Source: Galactobacter valiniphilus (GTDB taxonomy: Bacteria; Actinomycetota; Actinomycetes; Actinomycetales; Micrococcaceae). From it: DNA of 32,948 bases. The notes below the pieces were generated by a model. It ran no database searches and had not been told where the DNA came from. It worked only from the letters and a program-made list of their open reading frames with translations. A program made the translations under genes and the position numbers. The stretch lies in assembly GCF_003575975.1 (NCBI RefSeq), contig NZ_QQXK01000036.1, forward strand, positions 1 to 32,948, given 5' to 3'. Position 1 is the first letter of the stretch. Each line of letters begins with the position of its first letter. Shown here piece after piece: positions 1 to 8,444 of this stretch.

Positions 1-87
1 CGACAGCATCCTCGGACTCAGCGCCTGACCCCACACATCGAAGGACCGAGCGCTACACCACTACCGGGGACTTGACCCTGTGGTGCC

Positions 88-336
88 TTAGGAGGCGCGA
101 CGGGCGCGGGCGGCGCGGCGCTTCATGGCGCGACGCTCGTCCTCGCTCATGCCGCCCCACACGCCGGCGTCCTGGCCGGACTCGATGGCCCACTGCAGGC
201 ACTTGTCAACGACCTCGCAGCTGCGGCAAACACCCTTGGCCTCCTCGATCTGGAGGAGGGCAGGACCGGTATTACCCACGGGGAAGAACAGGTCCGGGTC
301 CTTATCCAAACAGGCGGCCTTGTCGCGCCAACTCAT
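88..336 (-). CDS. whiB1: WhiB1-type [4Fe-4S] transcriptional regulator
   Basis: This 82-residue protein carries the four cysteines that bind a [4Fe-4S] cluster in the WhiB family (C9, C37, C40, C46). It also has the G-V-W-G-G turn at about residues 58-62, followed by a basic tail (RRAMKRRAARARR) that contacts DNA. The sequence from SWRDKAAC through DLFFPVGN and GVWGGMSEDERRA closely follows mycobacterial WhiB1. WhiB1 is known to bind the principal sigma factor and to lose its cluster on exposure to nitric oxide. The ATG at 336 is preceded by AAGGAG about 10 bases upstream. The open frame continues far upstream, but that part has no WhiB similarity and is discarded. The gene is monocistronic here; assignment to WhiB1 rather than another WhiB is by sequence resemblance. 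Confidence 0.95.
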   Translation of the reverse strand: MSWRDKAACLDKDPDLFFPVGNTGPALLQIEEAKGVCRSCEVVDKCLQWAIESGQDAGVWGGMSEDERRAMKRRAARARRAS

Positions 337-654
337 GCTCGTGGTTCTCCTTGGTTTAGCAGGGCACACCCGCACCACCGGGGGGATGGCAGAGAGGGCG
401 TGGCCAGACGGGCAAACACACCCTTGGTCATTCCTTTCAATGTTTTCATGTGTGAAGGAAGGTGACAAGGGTGGGGTTCCTCCGAAATGGCTTGGAAACC
501 TGTGGGGTTTCTCACCGTTCATCTTGGGCGCACCCTCTTGTCTTTTACCGCGTGTAGCGGCAGGGCGCTCGCGCCTCGGGGCGCCGGCAGGTGCTGTCGC
601 GCGGACGGGAACCGCGCGTCTTCGCGGGCGGCGGCCGTTTCGTAGACTGGTGGG
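337..654. other. 318-base intergenic region between whiB1 and a divergent membrane-protein gene
   Basis: No credible coding sequence is seen; open frames here lack coding character and family resemblance. The region is locally less GC-rich around 425-470, as expected for the whiB1 promoter. It also carries the -10 box of the divergent gene at its right end (643-648). Confidence 0.6.
440..468 (-). promoter_or_regulatory. Possible whiB1 promoter
   Basis: On the minus strand TTGTCA (468-463) is followed after 17 bases by AAACAT (445-440), a weak but correctly spaced -35/-10 pair in the most AT-rich part of the whiB1 upstream region. It implies a 5' leader of about 100 bases. Assignment is by eye only. 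Confidence 0.3.
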
Positions 655-657
655 GTG
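643..657 (+). promoter_or_regulatory. -10 box (TAGACT) giving a leaderless GTG start
   Basis: TAGACT at 643-648 ends six bases before the GTG at 655, so transcription should begin at or next to the start codon. No Shine-Dalgarno sequence is needed or convincing. Confidence 0.5.
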
Positions 658-1122
658 AGCCCCTCCCCGAAGCCCCGCAAGCCTGCCCGCGACAACGCCT
701 CCGCCTCCGCCGCGGTCCCGGCCCAGGCGGTCGCGCCTCGCCCGTGGCCCGTGATCGTGACGACGCTCATCATGGGCCTCGAGGCGGTGCTGGTGCTGTG
801 GGGTGCGCTCAGCTTGGTGTTCACGCTCTCCGCGCCCGGGCCGCTGAACGTGGGCGGCCGCCTCTTCCTCGTGGCCCTCATGGTGGGTGCCGCTGCCTTT
901 GCCTCCTCCGTGGCGGCCAAGCACTTTGTGGGGCGGGCCTGGACACGCGCCGCCGTGGTGGTGTGGCAGCTTTTCCAGGTGATCCTCTCCGGTCAGTTCC
1001 TGGGCGGCGGCGCTCCGGTGCTTGGCGTCGTGTGCCTCGTGCCGGCCGCCGTGGCGCTCGTCCTCGTGTTCTCCCCAGCGACGCGCCGCTTCCTCGAGGC
1101 CGACGACCAGCCCCGACGCTGA
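655..1122 (+). CDS. Four-helix integral membrane protein of unknown function
   Basis: This 155-residue protein has a Pro/Ala-rich N-terminal tail of about 30 residues. Four hydrophobic segments follow, at about residues 33-57 (VIVTTLIMGLEAVLVLWGAL), 67-88, 98-117 and 121-142, and then a short charged tail. The GTG at 655 sits directly behind a TAGACT -10 box, which supports this start and a leaderless transcript. Actinobacterial genomes often carry similar small membrane proteins, but I cannot name a family with confidence. It is not part of an operon: whiB1 diverges on the left and the FtsK-like gene converges on the right. Confidence 0.8.
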   Translation: MSPSPKPRKPARDNASASAAVPAQAVAPRPWPVIVTTLIMGLEAVLVLWGALSLVFTLSAPGPLNVGGRLFLVALMVGAAAFASSVAAKHFVGRAWTRAAVVVWQLFQVILSGQFLGGGAPVLGVVCLVPAAVALVLVFSPATRRFLEADDQPRR

Positions 1123-1309
1123 TCGCGCCGCCGGCCGCCGGCGCGCCGGCAGCCCCCGCGCGCCGACCTTGAGGCGAAGCGGCCAGCGCGGAGCCACCGG
1201 GCACACGCCGCCCCTTGCCACGTTGTGGCGGGAGGGCGGCCTGTGTTTTCCCGAGCCACCGTGTCGCTGAGCAGCTGCGCCGCTGGCCGCCGCGCTCGGG
1301 GCCCGGCGG

Positions 1310-3472
1310 TCACCGGTGGGCCGCCAGCTGCGCCCTGATGGGCTCGGTGCGGCCCTGCGGCACGAGCCAGCAGCGACCGGGCGGCGCGGAGCTGTCCACG
1401 GGGACCCGCCAGCCGCAGGACTCGGCCTCGGCGGCCGAACGCGGCCCGAGGAGGACGAGGTCCAGAAGCGGGTCGAGGTCGCCGAACCAGGGCAGGGTCA
1501 GGTGCAGGCGAGTCGAGGCGAGGGCCGTGGCGATGACGCGCCCGCCGGAGCGCACGCGTTCAGCGAGCTCGTAGGCCGGGTCGCGCGGCCAGGCGTCGGC
1601 GTCGTCGACGAGGGCCCAGAGGTGGGGCTCCGGTGCTGCCGAGCCCGGCACCCACTGCGCCCATGGCTCGCCCCAGGCCTCGCACAGGAGGCGCGCGCCG
1701 GACGAGCGTCCGCTGCCCGGGCCGCCGAGGACAAGGGCCGCCCTCCCACGGGGCCGCCACGCCGTGGGCTCGCCGGAGACGCTGACACGGGCGACGGCCG
1801 GCGCGGTGAGCGAGCCGGCGGGCACGGCGGCCGGCGGCGGTTGCCAGAGCGCTGCACGGTCCTCGCGCGGGGTCCCGGCGGCCATGTCGGCGACCACCAA
1901 TTGCACGGGGGCGCCCCGCTCGGGCAGGCCGGGACCGAGGAGGGCTCCGCGTCCGGGAACGGCGGCGGTCGGGGTCAGCCGGGGCCAGAGGGCGGTGGAC
2001 TCCTCCCCGGCGCCGCGCGGCAGGTAAATCCGGGTGGGGCAAGGGAGCAACCAGCGCGAGCCGGCCAGCTCGCGGGTGCCGGCGAGGATGGGCACCACGC
2101 CGGGGCGCTGGCACAGCGCGAGGAGACGCGCCTCCCGGCGCATCCCGGCCGCCCCGGCGCCGTCGCCGAGCCACGCCCCCAGGCCCAAGACCCACAGCAG
2201 CAGCGGGTGGGGGTCGGAGGCCGACGCCTCGGCCGCCGCCAGCACCTCGTCCGCCCACGCCGGGTCGGCCGCCGTGGCCACGGCGAGGGGCGCGTGGCCG
2301 TGTCCGAGCCCGCGGTGAGCGTCCAGCCCGTCGAGGATGATGCTGCGCCGGGCGAGCTCCCGGTCGGCGAGCGCCTCGGCGATCATCGCTGCACCGACCG
2401 GGCCGAGCTCGGAGGGCATGCCGGCGATGAGCGCCAGGCCGGTGCGTGCGTCGGGATCCCAGCGCAAGGCGGAGGGCGGGCCCCCGGCGTGCTGGCGCAG
2501 GCCGAGGAGGAGGCCCGTTCCGGGATCGGCCACGCGTAGACGGATCGGGGCGAGGGGGAGCGGCGCTGGAACGAGGGGGCGGGCCGGGCGGCTGCGGCCC
2601 CGGCCGGCGGCAGCCAGCCGGTCCTCGAACGACCCACTCGCTGCCGGACCGGGCGGAAGGTGCAGGGTGTCGCTCAGCCGCGGGCCGAGAAGTTCATCGT
2701 CAGCGCCGGCGCCCGCGCCGTCCGCCGCGGTGAAGCGCACGAGCGTCGGGGAGCCGCCGCCGAGGCGCACGTAGGCGGAGCCAGGGAGCGACGGATCGAT
2801 CGTCGACGCCAGCGTCGAACCGAGCACATCGCTCGATTCGTGGTCGGAGGCCAGGCGCAGGGCCACGACGAGAGAAACGTTCGCCCGGATGTCGGGCGAG
2901 ATGACCCCTTGGGGCCGCTGAGTTGACAGCACCAGGTGGATGCCGAGGGAGCGACCCACCGTGGCGATGCGCACGAGGCGCTGCAAGACGTGCGGGACCT
3001 CCTCGGCGAGCACCCGGAACTCGTCGATGGCCACGATGAGGTGGGCCGGGGCGCCCGGCAGCCGGGAGGCGCTCGCGAGGTCGGGCGCTCCATGGGAAGC
3101 GAGCCACGCCTCCCGCCGCTTGACCTCCACGGCGAGCGCCTCGAGCACCCGTTCGCTGGCCTCGGCGTCGAGGTCCGTGACGACGCACTCCGTGTGCGGC
3201 AAGCGGGCGAAGGGGCCGAAGGTTGAGCCTCCCTTGAAGTCGAAGAGGACGAAGCGCAAGCGTTCGGGTGGGTGGGCTTCGGCGAGGGACGCGAACCAGC
3301 CGCGCAGAAAGTCCGACTTGCCAGCGCCCGTGGTGCCGGCGACGAGCGCGTGGGGGCCGTGCTCGATGAGGTCGAGGCTCAGCGGCCCGCCCTCGCCCTC
3401 TCCGACGACCGCACCCAGCCCCGGCGTGGCGGTGCCGTGCTCGCCCGGGCCGAGCGTGTCCGTGCCCTTCAT
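1310..3472 (-). CDS. C-terminal FtsK/SpoIIIE ATPase portion of the split FHA-FtsK gene
   Basis: This 720-residue open frame is the ATPase half of the interrupted gene. Walker A is GTTGAGKS at residues 46-53, preceded by a short linker, and Walker B is LIVAIDEF ending at about residue 152. STQRPQGVISPDIRAN, the conserved FtsK/EccC stretch, follows. A second, degenerate nucleotide-binding domain lies near the C-terminus, with GGPGSGRS as a Walker A-like loop and LWALVDDADAW as a Walker B-like strand. Several ATPase domains in tandem, with only the first canonical, is the pattern of type VII secretion EccC proteins. No WXG100 substrate, EccD or EccB gene is in the window. As a free-standing gene it would lack the membrane anchor and FHA domain. 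Confidence 0.7.
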   Translation of the reverse strand: MKGTDTLGPGEHGTATPGLGAVVGEGEGGPLSLDLIEHGPHALVAGTTGAGKSDFLRGWFASLAEAHPPERLRFVLFDFKGGSTFGPFARLPHTECVVTDLDAEASERVLEALAVEVKRREAWLASHGAPDLASASRLPGAPAHLIVAIDEFRVLAEEVPHVLQRLVRIATVGRSLGIHLVLSTQRPQGVISPDIRANVSLVVALRLASDHESSDVLGSTLASTIDPSLPGSAYVRLGGGSPTLVRFTAADGAGAGADDELLGPRLSDTLHLPPGPAASGSFEDRLAAAGRGRSRPARPLVPAPLPLAPIRLRVADPGTGLLLGLRQHAGGPPSALRWDPDARTGLALIAGMPSELGPVGAAMIAEALADRELARRSIILDGLDAHRGLGHGHAPLAVATAADPAWADEVLAAAEASASDPHPLLLWVLGLGAWLGDGAGAAGMRREARLLALCQRPGVVPILAGTRELAGSRWLLPCPTRIYLPRGAGEESTALWPRLTPTAAVPGRGALLGPGLPERGAPVQLVVADMAAGTPREDRAALWQPPPAAVPAGSLTAPAVARVSVSGEPTAWRPRGRAALVLGGPGSGRSSGARLLCEAWGEPWAQWVPGSAAPEPHLWALVDDADAWPRDPAYELAERVRSGGRVIATALASTRLHLTLPWFGDLDPLLDLVLLGPRSAAEAESCGWRVPVDSSAPPGRCWLVPQGRTEPIRAQLAAHR

Positions 3473-3721
3473 GCTCGGTGCGGCGGAGGGGCCGCCTTGG
3501 GCGGACCTCCGGGCCGGCGCCGGTGGTGCGGCCGCCGCGGCGGCGCGGGCGAGACGCCTGGCCGCGTCGTCGAGCCCCTCGAAACCGCAGCCCTCCGGCG
3601 CGAAGCCCGTGCGCCGGTGGGAGTGTTCGAGGCGGCCCCGTTCGGGGTCGACGATCCACGCCGCGGTCTCGCCGGGGTGCAGGCGGGCGAGGTCGATGCT
3701 CTGGCGTCGCGCCGCCCGGCT

Positions 3722-3726
3722 GGGGG
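3722..3726 (-). other. Five-C run where the FHA-FtsK reading frame breaks
   Basis: The minus strand reads CAC CCC CAG in the upstream frame. The downstream frame requires CAC CCC AGC, one C fewer. The downstream frame is closed just upstream by TGA at 3739-3737, so the switch must occur between that stop and the loss of similarity, and the C run is the obvious place. Confidence 0.75.
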
Positions 3727-5034
3727 TGATCCCAACTCAGCCGGGCCACCACGGCGCCCGGGAGGTCGCCCAGCCGCACGCCCGGGATGCCGAGCAGACC
3801 GGCGGGCCACGCGGGGTCCCTGGCCAGCTCAAGCGTGTCGCCGGGGGCCAGGCCGGCGATCCACCACGCGCCGATGATCCGCAGGAGGGCGTCGCTGCCC
3901 GGGCCCGCGCCGCGCACGCCGACGCGCTCGCCGGGGAGGGGTAAGAGGAGGACCGGGAGTGCCGGCACCGAGTAACGGGCGGCCCGTTGCGCCGGGTCGC
4001 TGGCCGGCACCCGGACGGCGGGATCGAGCGCCGGGCCGAGCCGGGCGGGGAAGCGCGAGTGCCCGGGTGGGAGGGGCTGGGCCTGTACCGCGGGCGGTGT
4101 GGGTTGGGCGGCACCCCAGGACGCCAGGAAGGTGCCGGGCGAGGGATAGCCAGCCGTGGCCTCCTCCGCGCTGCGCAGGGCCCTGGCTCGCTCGGCGCGC
4201 CGCAGGCGGCGGCGCTTGCTCAGCTCGGAGGCCGCCAACGGCCCCGCCGTGAGCAGCCCCAGGCAACCGAAGAGCATCATGAACCACGATCCGGTGGCCC
4301 ACCAGAGCGCGCCTCCCACGCCGAGCGGCGCGATGGCGGCCAGCAACGCGAGCCAGGGGGTGCGGGGAGCGGGCGGTCCCGGCGCGAGCTCTGCCGGATC
4401 GCCGAGCGGCCGCGCGGCAGGGGTCGGGCGGGCCGGCAACAATCGCACGTCATCTCCGCCCAGGTGCACGAGTGTGCGCTCGTCGACGGTCGCCGGACCG
4501 CGCGCGGCGCGAGCGTCGAGCCACGCGGTCCCCTCCAAGGGGGTGAGGATGACGCCCTCGGGGGTCACCTTGATGCTGGCGTGCCGCCGGGCGACCCCCG
4601 GGGCACGCAAGCTGACGCGCGCCTCGCTCGCGTCGTTGGCCAGTGCGCGTCCCAGCAGCGAGTCGCCCCGGGGGAGGAGGACGCTCAGCCCCGCGTCGGG
4701 CCCGCGTTCAACGACGGCGCAGACCCCGGCCTGGCGGGAGGGGGAGGCGGGAACGCCCTCGGGGGCCGGAACCCAGTATCCGGCCCGGTACTCCCGCGCG
4801 GGCCGCGGCCGCACGCCGACCGCCGCGCACCATGCCCCCGCGCCCTGGTCCCCATGGGCGCTCGTCAGCAACGCCCGGGGGTCCTCGTCTCCCAGAACCA
4901 GCATGGCGTCGCTCCTTCTGCGTCGCGGAGTGGGGGGCTCTGCGCCCGGCATGAGTCCACGCTGTACAGGCCGCTTCTGCCAGGCCGGGCGGGGGCGATC
5001 GGGGACAAGTTATCCACGTGAGGGAAAGGGCGGG

Positions 5035-5064
5035 TTGAATCCTGACGCCGTCACGGATTAGTGT
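5035..5064 (+). promoter_or_regulatory. Predicted promoter of the tad operon
   Basis: TTGAAT at 5035-5040 is followed after 18 bases by TAGTGT at 5059-5064, leaving a leader of about 55 bases before tadA. It lies in the 221-base divergent region shared with the FHA-FtsK gene. Confidence 0.45.
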
Positions 5065-5125
5065 CCGTTCATTCGGCCCCTCGCGCGGTGCGCGGAGGCG
5101 CTGGATTCAGGGAGGGGGGGACCTC

Positions 5126-6355
5126 ATGAAGACGGCCGTTGAACTGCTCGAGGAGCAGGTGCGTGCCCAGTTGATGCGCCGCGCCCCCGGGGCGCCGGAG
5201 GGTGAAGCAGCGCTCGCCGAGCTGGTGGCGCGCGCCGTCGACGACTACGACCTGCGCTCGCTGAGCGAGGACCTGCCGGCGCTCGGCGATCCGCACTTCG
5301 TGCGCAAGCGCATCCTGGACGCGCTGACCGGGTTTGGTCCGCTGCAGCCCCTGCTCGACGACCCCGAGATCGAGGAGATCTGGCTCAACGGCCCCCATCA
5401 GATCTATGTGGCCCGCGGCGGGGTGAGTGAGTTGACCCCGTTGCGGATGACGCAGGAGGCGCTGCAAGCGCTCGTCGAACGCATGTTGGCCCCCACGAGC
5501 CGACGCGTCGATCTCTCCAGCCCGTACGTTGATGCCGCACTGCCGGATGGCTCGCGACTGCACGTGATCATCCCGGAGCTCAGTCGTGGCGTGTGGAACG
5601 TCAACATCCGCAAGTTCGTGGCCAGGGCCCAGCGGCTCGAGCATCTCGTGGCCCGCGGTTCCCTCACCGCGCAGGCGGCCCGCTACCTCACCGCGGCGGT
5701 GGCCGCCGGCCTCAACATCGTGGTCTCCGGTGCGACCCAAGCCGGCAAGACGACGCTCCTCAATTGCCTCGCTGCCGCCATCGGTCCGCGCGAGCGCGTC
5801 GTGACCATCGAAGAAGTGTTCGAAGTCAGTGTTCCCCTGCGGGACGTCGCCTCCCTGCAGTGCCGTCCTCCCAATCTGGACGGCGCGGGTGAGGTCGGCA
5901 TGCGCCAGCTCGTCAAGGAGGCGCTGCGCATGCGGCCAGACCGGATCATCGTGGGTGAGGTGCGCGAAGCCGAGTGCTTCGATCTGCTCCTGGCGCTCAA
6001 CGCGGGCCTGCCCGGTCTCGCTACCCTGCACGCCAACGGGGTCAGGGAGGCGGTCACGAAGCTGTGCACGCTCCCGCTGCTCGCCGGGGCCAACATCAGT
6101 GCGGACTTTGTGGTGCCCACGGTCGCGGCCACGGTCGATGCGGTGGTTCACGTGAGCAAGGCTCCGGACGGCCGGCGCAGCGTCAGCGACATCGCGCTGC
6201 TCGGCGGGGCGACACCGGAGGGTGTCATCGAGCTCTCCCATGTCTTCACCGATACTGGCCGGGGGCTCACGCTGCGTTCGGAGGCCTGCGCCGAGCATCC
6301 CAAGTTCGAACGGGCCGGGGCCAATGTGGCCGCCCTTCTCGGGAGCGTCGCATGA
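5126..6355 (+). CDS. tadA: TadA/CpaF family pilus-assembly ATPase
   Basis: This 409-residue protein is a type II/IV secretion-system traffic ATPase that would power Flp/Tad pilus assembly at the inner face of the membrane. Its N-terminal domain contains the family motif GPLQPLLDDPEIEEIWLNGP at about residues 71-90. Walker A is GATQAGKT at 202-209, an unusual but recognisable variant of GxxGxGKT. Walker B/Asp-box is RIIVGEVRE, and the His-box is LATLHANG. The ATG at 5126 follows a GGAGGGG ribosome-binding site. Its TGA overlaps the tadB ATG (ATGA), indicating translational coupling. Length is normal for actinobacterial TadA. Confidence 0.95.
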   Translation: MKTAVELLEEQVRAQLMRRAPGAPEGEAALAELVARAVDDYDLRSLSEDLPALGDPHFVRKRILDALTGFGPLQPLLDDPEIEEIWLNGPHQIYVARGGVSELTPLRMTQEALQALVERMLAPTSRRVDLSSPYVDAALPDGSRLHVIIPELSRGVWNVNIRKFVARAQRLEHLVARGSLTAQAARYLTAAVAAGLNIVVSGATQAGKTTLLNCLAAAIGPRERVVTIEEVFEVSVPLRDVASLQCRPPNLDGAGEVGMRQLVKEALRMRPDRIIVGEVREAECFDLLLALNAGLPGLATLHANGVREAVTKLCTLPLLAGANISADFVVPTVAATVDAVVHVSKAPDGRRSVSDIALLGGATPEGVIELSHVFTDTGRGLTLRSEACAEHPKFERAGANVAALLGSVA

Positions 6356-7227
6356 GCCTCCTTCTCGGTCTGCTCCTCGGTGCCGGCCTGGCCCTCGTCT
6401 TCACCGCCTTGGCCACGCCCCGTCGAACCCCGACCCGGCGCCCCGGGGCGTTGCGGCTGCGGCTGGACCGCGCCGGGCTCGAGCGCGTGTCTGCACCCCT
6501 CGCCGTCGCCGTCGCCGGGCTCGGCGCGCTCCTGCTCGCGCTGCTCACGTGGGCGCTGACTCACGCCGCGCCCGTGGCGCTCGCCGTGGGTGCGGCCGGG
6601 GCTCTCGTCCCTTGGTGGTGGCTCGCGGCCCGGCATCAGGCGCGCCTTCGCCGCCGGCGTGCCGATTGGCCCGACGTCGTCGACCACTTGCGCTCGGCGG
6701 TCCGCGCCGGGCTCCCGCTCAGCGAGGCGCTAGCCCAGCTCGGCACCGTGGGGCCGGTCGAATTGCGTGCTCCCTTTGCCGCCTTTGCGGCCGACCTTCG
6801 CGTGGCCAGGGGGACCGATCAGGCGCTCGAGGCGCTGCGGGAGCGGCTCGCCGATCCCGTCGCCGACCGGGTCGTCGCCGCCGTGCACCTGACGCGCCAG
6901 GTGGGCGGCGCCGACGTCGGGGAGATGCTCTCCACCCTCTCCGGCTTCCTGCGTGCAGAGCTCCGCACGCGCGGCGAGCTCGAGGCGCGGCAATCCTGGA
7001 CCGTCAACGCCGCCCGGCTCGCCGTCGCGGCGCCCTGGATCATCCTGGTGATCCTGTGCTTCGAGCCGCGCATCGCCGCAGCGTACACGCGGCCCGCCGG
7101 CATCCTGGTGCTCGCGCTCGGGGCGCTCGTCGCGGCCCTGTCCTACCGCTGGATGCTGCGCGTGGCCCGCCTCGATCACGAGGCGCCCGCCGGGACACCG
7201 GCGCCGGAAGCCGTGGGGACGCCGTGA
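6352..7227 (+). CDS. tadB: TadB-like inner-membrane platform protein (T2SS F domain)
   Basis: This 291-residue protein has N-terminal hydrophobic helices (first at about residues 2-17, then about 40-75). A cytoplasmic type II secretion F domain follows, starting near WPDVVDHLRSAVRAGLPLSEAL and including LTRQVGGADVGEMLSTLSGFLRAE. Two C-terminal helices close it (APWIILVILCF and GILVLALGALVAALSY). TadB forms the membrane platform on which TadA acts. The start is the ATG at 6352 that overlaps the tadA stop. The stop overlaps the next gene's GTG, so tadA, tadB and tadC are coupled. The open frame extends upstream inside tadA, but that extension is non-coding. Confidence 0.93.
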   Translation: MSLLLGLLLGAGLALVFTALATPRRTPTRRPGALRLRLDRAGLERVSAPLAVAVAGLGALLLALLTWALTHAAPVALAVGAAGALVPWWWLAARHQARLRRRRADWPDVVDHLRSAVRAGLPLSEALAQLGTVGPVELRAPFAAFAADLRVARGTDQALEALRERLADPVADRVVAAVHLTRQVGGADVGEMLSTLSGFLRAELRTRGELEARQSWTVNAARLAVAAPWIILVILCFEPRIAAAYTRPAGILVLALGALVAALSYRWMLRVARLDHEAPAGTPAPEAVGTP

Positions 7228-8099
7228 ACCCGCTCGCCGCCTCGATCCTCCTCGGCCTCGCCCTCGCCGCAGGCCTCGTCCTCCTGACCGACTTCGTCCT
7301 GCGGGGTCGGCGCATCAGCCTCGCCGACCGGGTGGCACCCCACTTCGGACAGGCCCCGCTGGGAGGTCCGATGCCCTGGCCCGGGGCCGCCTGGCTGCGC
7401 GCCCCTCGGGCGGGCGACGCCGCACTGGCCCGGGCGCTGCGCGCGGCGGGGCGGCCGGGCGATCCCGTCCGCTATCGCCAGGGCGATCTCATCGCCGCCA
7501 CCACGGCGGCCGCCGCGGCCGTCGCTGTCTCCTGGCTTGCCTCGCTGAGGCCGGGAGGCTCGCCCTGGGCCGGGCTCGTGCTCGTCGCCGCGTCGGTGCT
7601 CACCGTCCTCTGGTGGCGGCGCGAGCGTCTCCGCCGCGCCGCCCGCCGCCGCTCGCAACGCATGAGCGAGCAGTTCCCGGCGCTCGCCGAACTCCTGGCG
7701 CTCTCCGTCGCCGCCGGGGACAGCGTTGGCCCGGCGTTGGGGCGCTGCGCCACGGCCCTCAAGGGAGAGCTTGCGAGCGAACTCGCTGCCTCGGTCGCCG
7801 AACTGCGCAGGGGAGCGCCCCTGCCCACGGTCCTCAAGGAGCTCGCGGCCCGCCTCGAGATCGAGGCCCTCGGACGCTGTGTCGACGCGATCGCCGTCGC
7901 GAGCGAACGCGGCACCCCGCTCGCGGCCGTCCTGCGCGACCAGGCGGCCGACGCGAGGGAGGCCGGGCGCCGCGCGCTCATCGAATCCGCTGGGCGCAAG
8001 GAGGTCGGGATGCTGGTGCCTGTCGTCTTCGGCGTCCTTCCCCTGTCCATCATCTTCGCCGTCTACCCCGGCCTGGAGCTGCTCCGCTTGAGCCTGTAA
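7224..8099 (+). CDS. tadC: TadC-like inner-membrane platform protein (T2SS F domain)
   Basis: This is a second 291-residue F-domain protein, the partner of TadB. A hydrophobic N-terminus (ASILLGLALAAGLVLLTDFVL) and a central helix pair precede the F domain. That domain contains EQFPALAELLALSVAAGDSVGPALGRC and ELAARLEIEALGRCVDAIAVASERGTPLAAVL. It ends with a helix, LVPVVFGVLPLSIIFAVYPGLELL. The start is GTG 7224, which overlaps the tadB TGA in a GTGA junction; no better start with a ribosome-binding site is visible. TadB and TadC together are the usual two-gene platform of Tad systems. Confidence 0.93.
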   Translation: MNPLAASILLGLALAAGLVLLTDFVLRGRRISLADRVAPHFGQAPLGGPMPWPGAAWLRAPRAGDAALARALRAAGRPGDPVRYRQGDLIAATTAAAAAVAVSWLASLRPGGSPWAGLVLVAASVLTVLWWRRERLRRAARRRSQRMSEQFPALAELLALSVAAGDSVGPALGRCATALKGELASELAASVAELRRGAPLPTVLKELAARLEIEALGRCVDAIAVASERGTPLAAVLRDQAADAREAGRRALIESAGRKEVGMLVPVVFGVLPLSIIFAVYPGLELLRLSL

Positions 8100-8141
8100 C
8101 GCCCAGCCTCGCGCTCCGACCCCCACCGAAAGGAAGCCACC

Positions 8142-8444
8142 ATGAGGCCCCACCGCCGCTTCACTCCGCCCAGTCGACCCGTCCGCTCCGGCGGCCCGGC
8201 CCGGCCGGCTCCCCTCGCGCGGGCGCTCCTGGCGCTCGCCGGGCTGGCCACCGCCCTCGTCACGGGGTTCCTGCAGAGCTATCGCCGTCGACGCGGGTCC
8301 AGAACCAGCGAGGCGGGCGATGTGCCGGGCTGGGTGATGGTCACGCTCATGTCCGCGCTGCTCGTCGCCGGGCTCTTCATCGTGGCCGGCCCCGAGCTCG
8401 AGAAGCTCTTCAGGGCCGCCATCTCCAAGGTGAGTGGCATGTGA
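8142..8444 (+). CDS. Flp/DUF4244-like small pilin
   Basis: This 100-residue protein has a long basic, proline-rich N-terminus and a first hydrophobic stretch at about residues 27-44. A second follows in GDVPGWVMVTLMSALLVAGL, then a short amphipathic tail (ELEKLFRAAISKV). A Gly-Asp-Val-Pro step before a single long helix and a small C-terminal tail is what actinobacterial Flp-like (DUF4244-type) pilins look like, and the position after tadC is the usual one. It is the best candidate for the major pilin. ATG 8142 follows AAAGGA. Family assignment rests on position and layout rather than a strong motif. Confidence 0.75.
   Translation: MRPHRRFTPPSRPVRSGGPARPAPLARALLALAGLATALVTGFLQSYRRRRGSRTSEAGDVPGWVMVTLMSALLVAGLFIVAGPELEKLFRAAISKVSGM

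Larger units (their letters stand above)
1310..4904 (-). pseudogene. FHA-FtsK/SpoIIIE (EccC-like) ATPase, interrupted by a single-base frameshift
   Basis: One gene appears split between two frames. The N-terminal part starts at ATG 4904, seven bases after AAGGAG. It encodes a forkhead-associated domain at about residues 64-157 (GR at 85-86, RRHAS at 106-110) and two membrane helices at about 184-203 and 207-225. The ATPase part lies in another frame, up to 1310. The frames meet at a run of five C (3726-3722 on the minus strand). Removing one C joins ...ARLSWDHP to SRAARRQSIDL... and gives 3594 coding bases, exactly 1198 codons. Without correction the downstream frame has no ATG, GTG or TTG before 3472, and that ATG has no ribosome-binding site. 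FHA domains bind phosphothreonine, and EccC/FtsK ATPases drive substrate or DNA export. The break may be a sequencing error, a real mutation or +1 slippage at CCC-C. Confidence 0.8.

Noticed and set aside
1-87. Feature left of whiB1
   Set aside because: CACCAC/GTGGTG arms at 56-61 and 80-85 are too weak and too far apart for a convincing whiB1 terminator, and no gene end is visible.
1125-1144. GCGCCG...CGGCGC hairpin after the membrane-protein gene
   Set aside because: Six pairs in sequence made almost only of G and C; such structures arise by chance here.
88-1221. A 377-residue minus-strand frame around whiB1
   Set aside because: Only the last 82 residues match WhiB; the rest is antisense to the membrane-protein gene and intergenic DNA, with no coding features.
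2700-3720. Continuation of the FHA frame past the five-C run
   Set aside because: After the run this frame gives low-complexity Arg/Pro/Gly sequence, while another frame encodes the FtsK ATPase.
5010-5018. TTATCCACG, one base from a DnaA box
   Set aside because: It is a single near-match in the tadA/FHA-FtsK promoter region, with no cluster of boxes, no AT-rich unwinding element and no dnaA or dnaN nearby, so it is not an origin.
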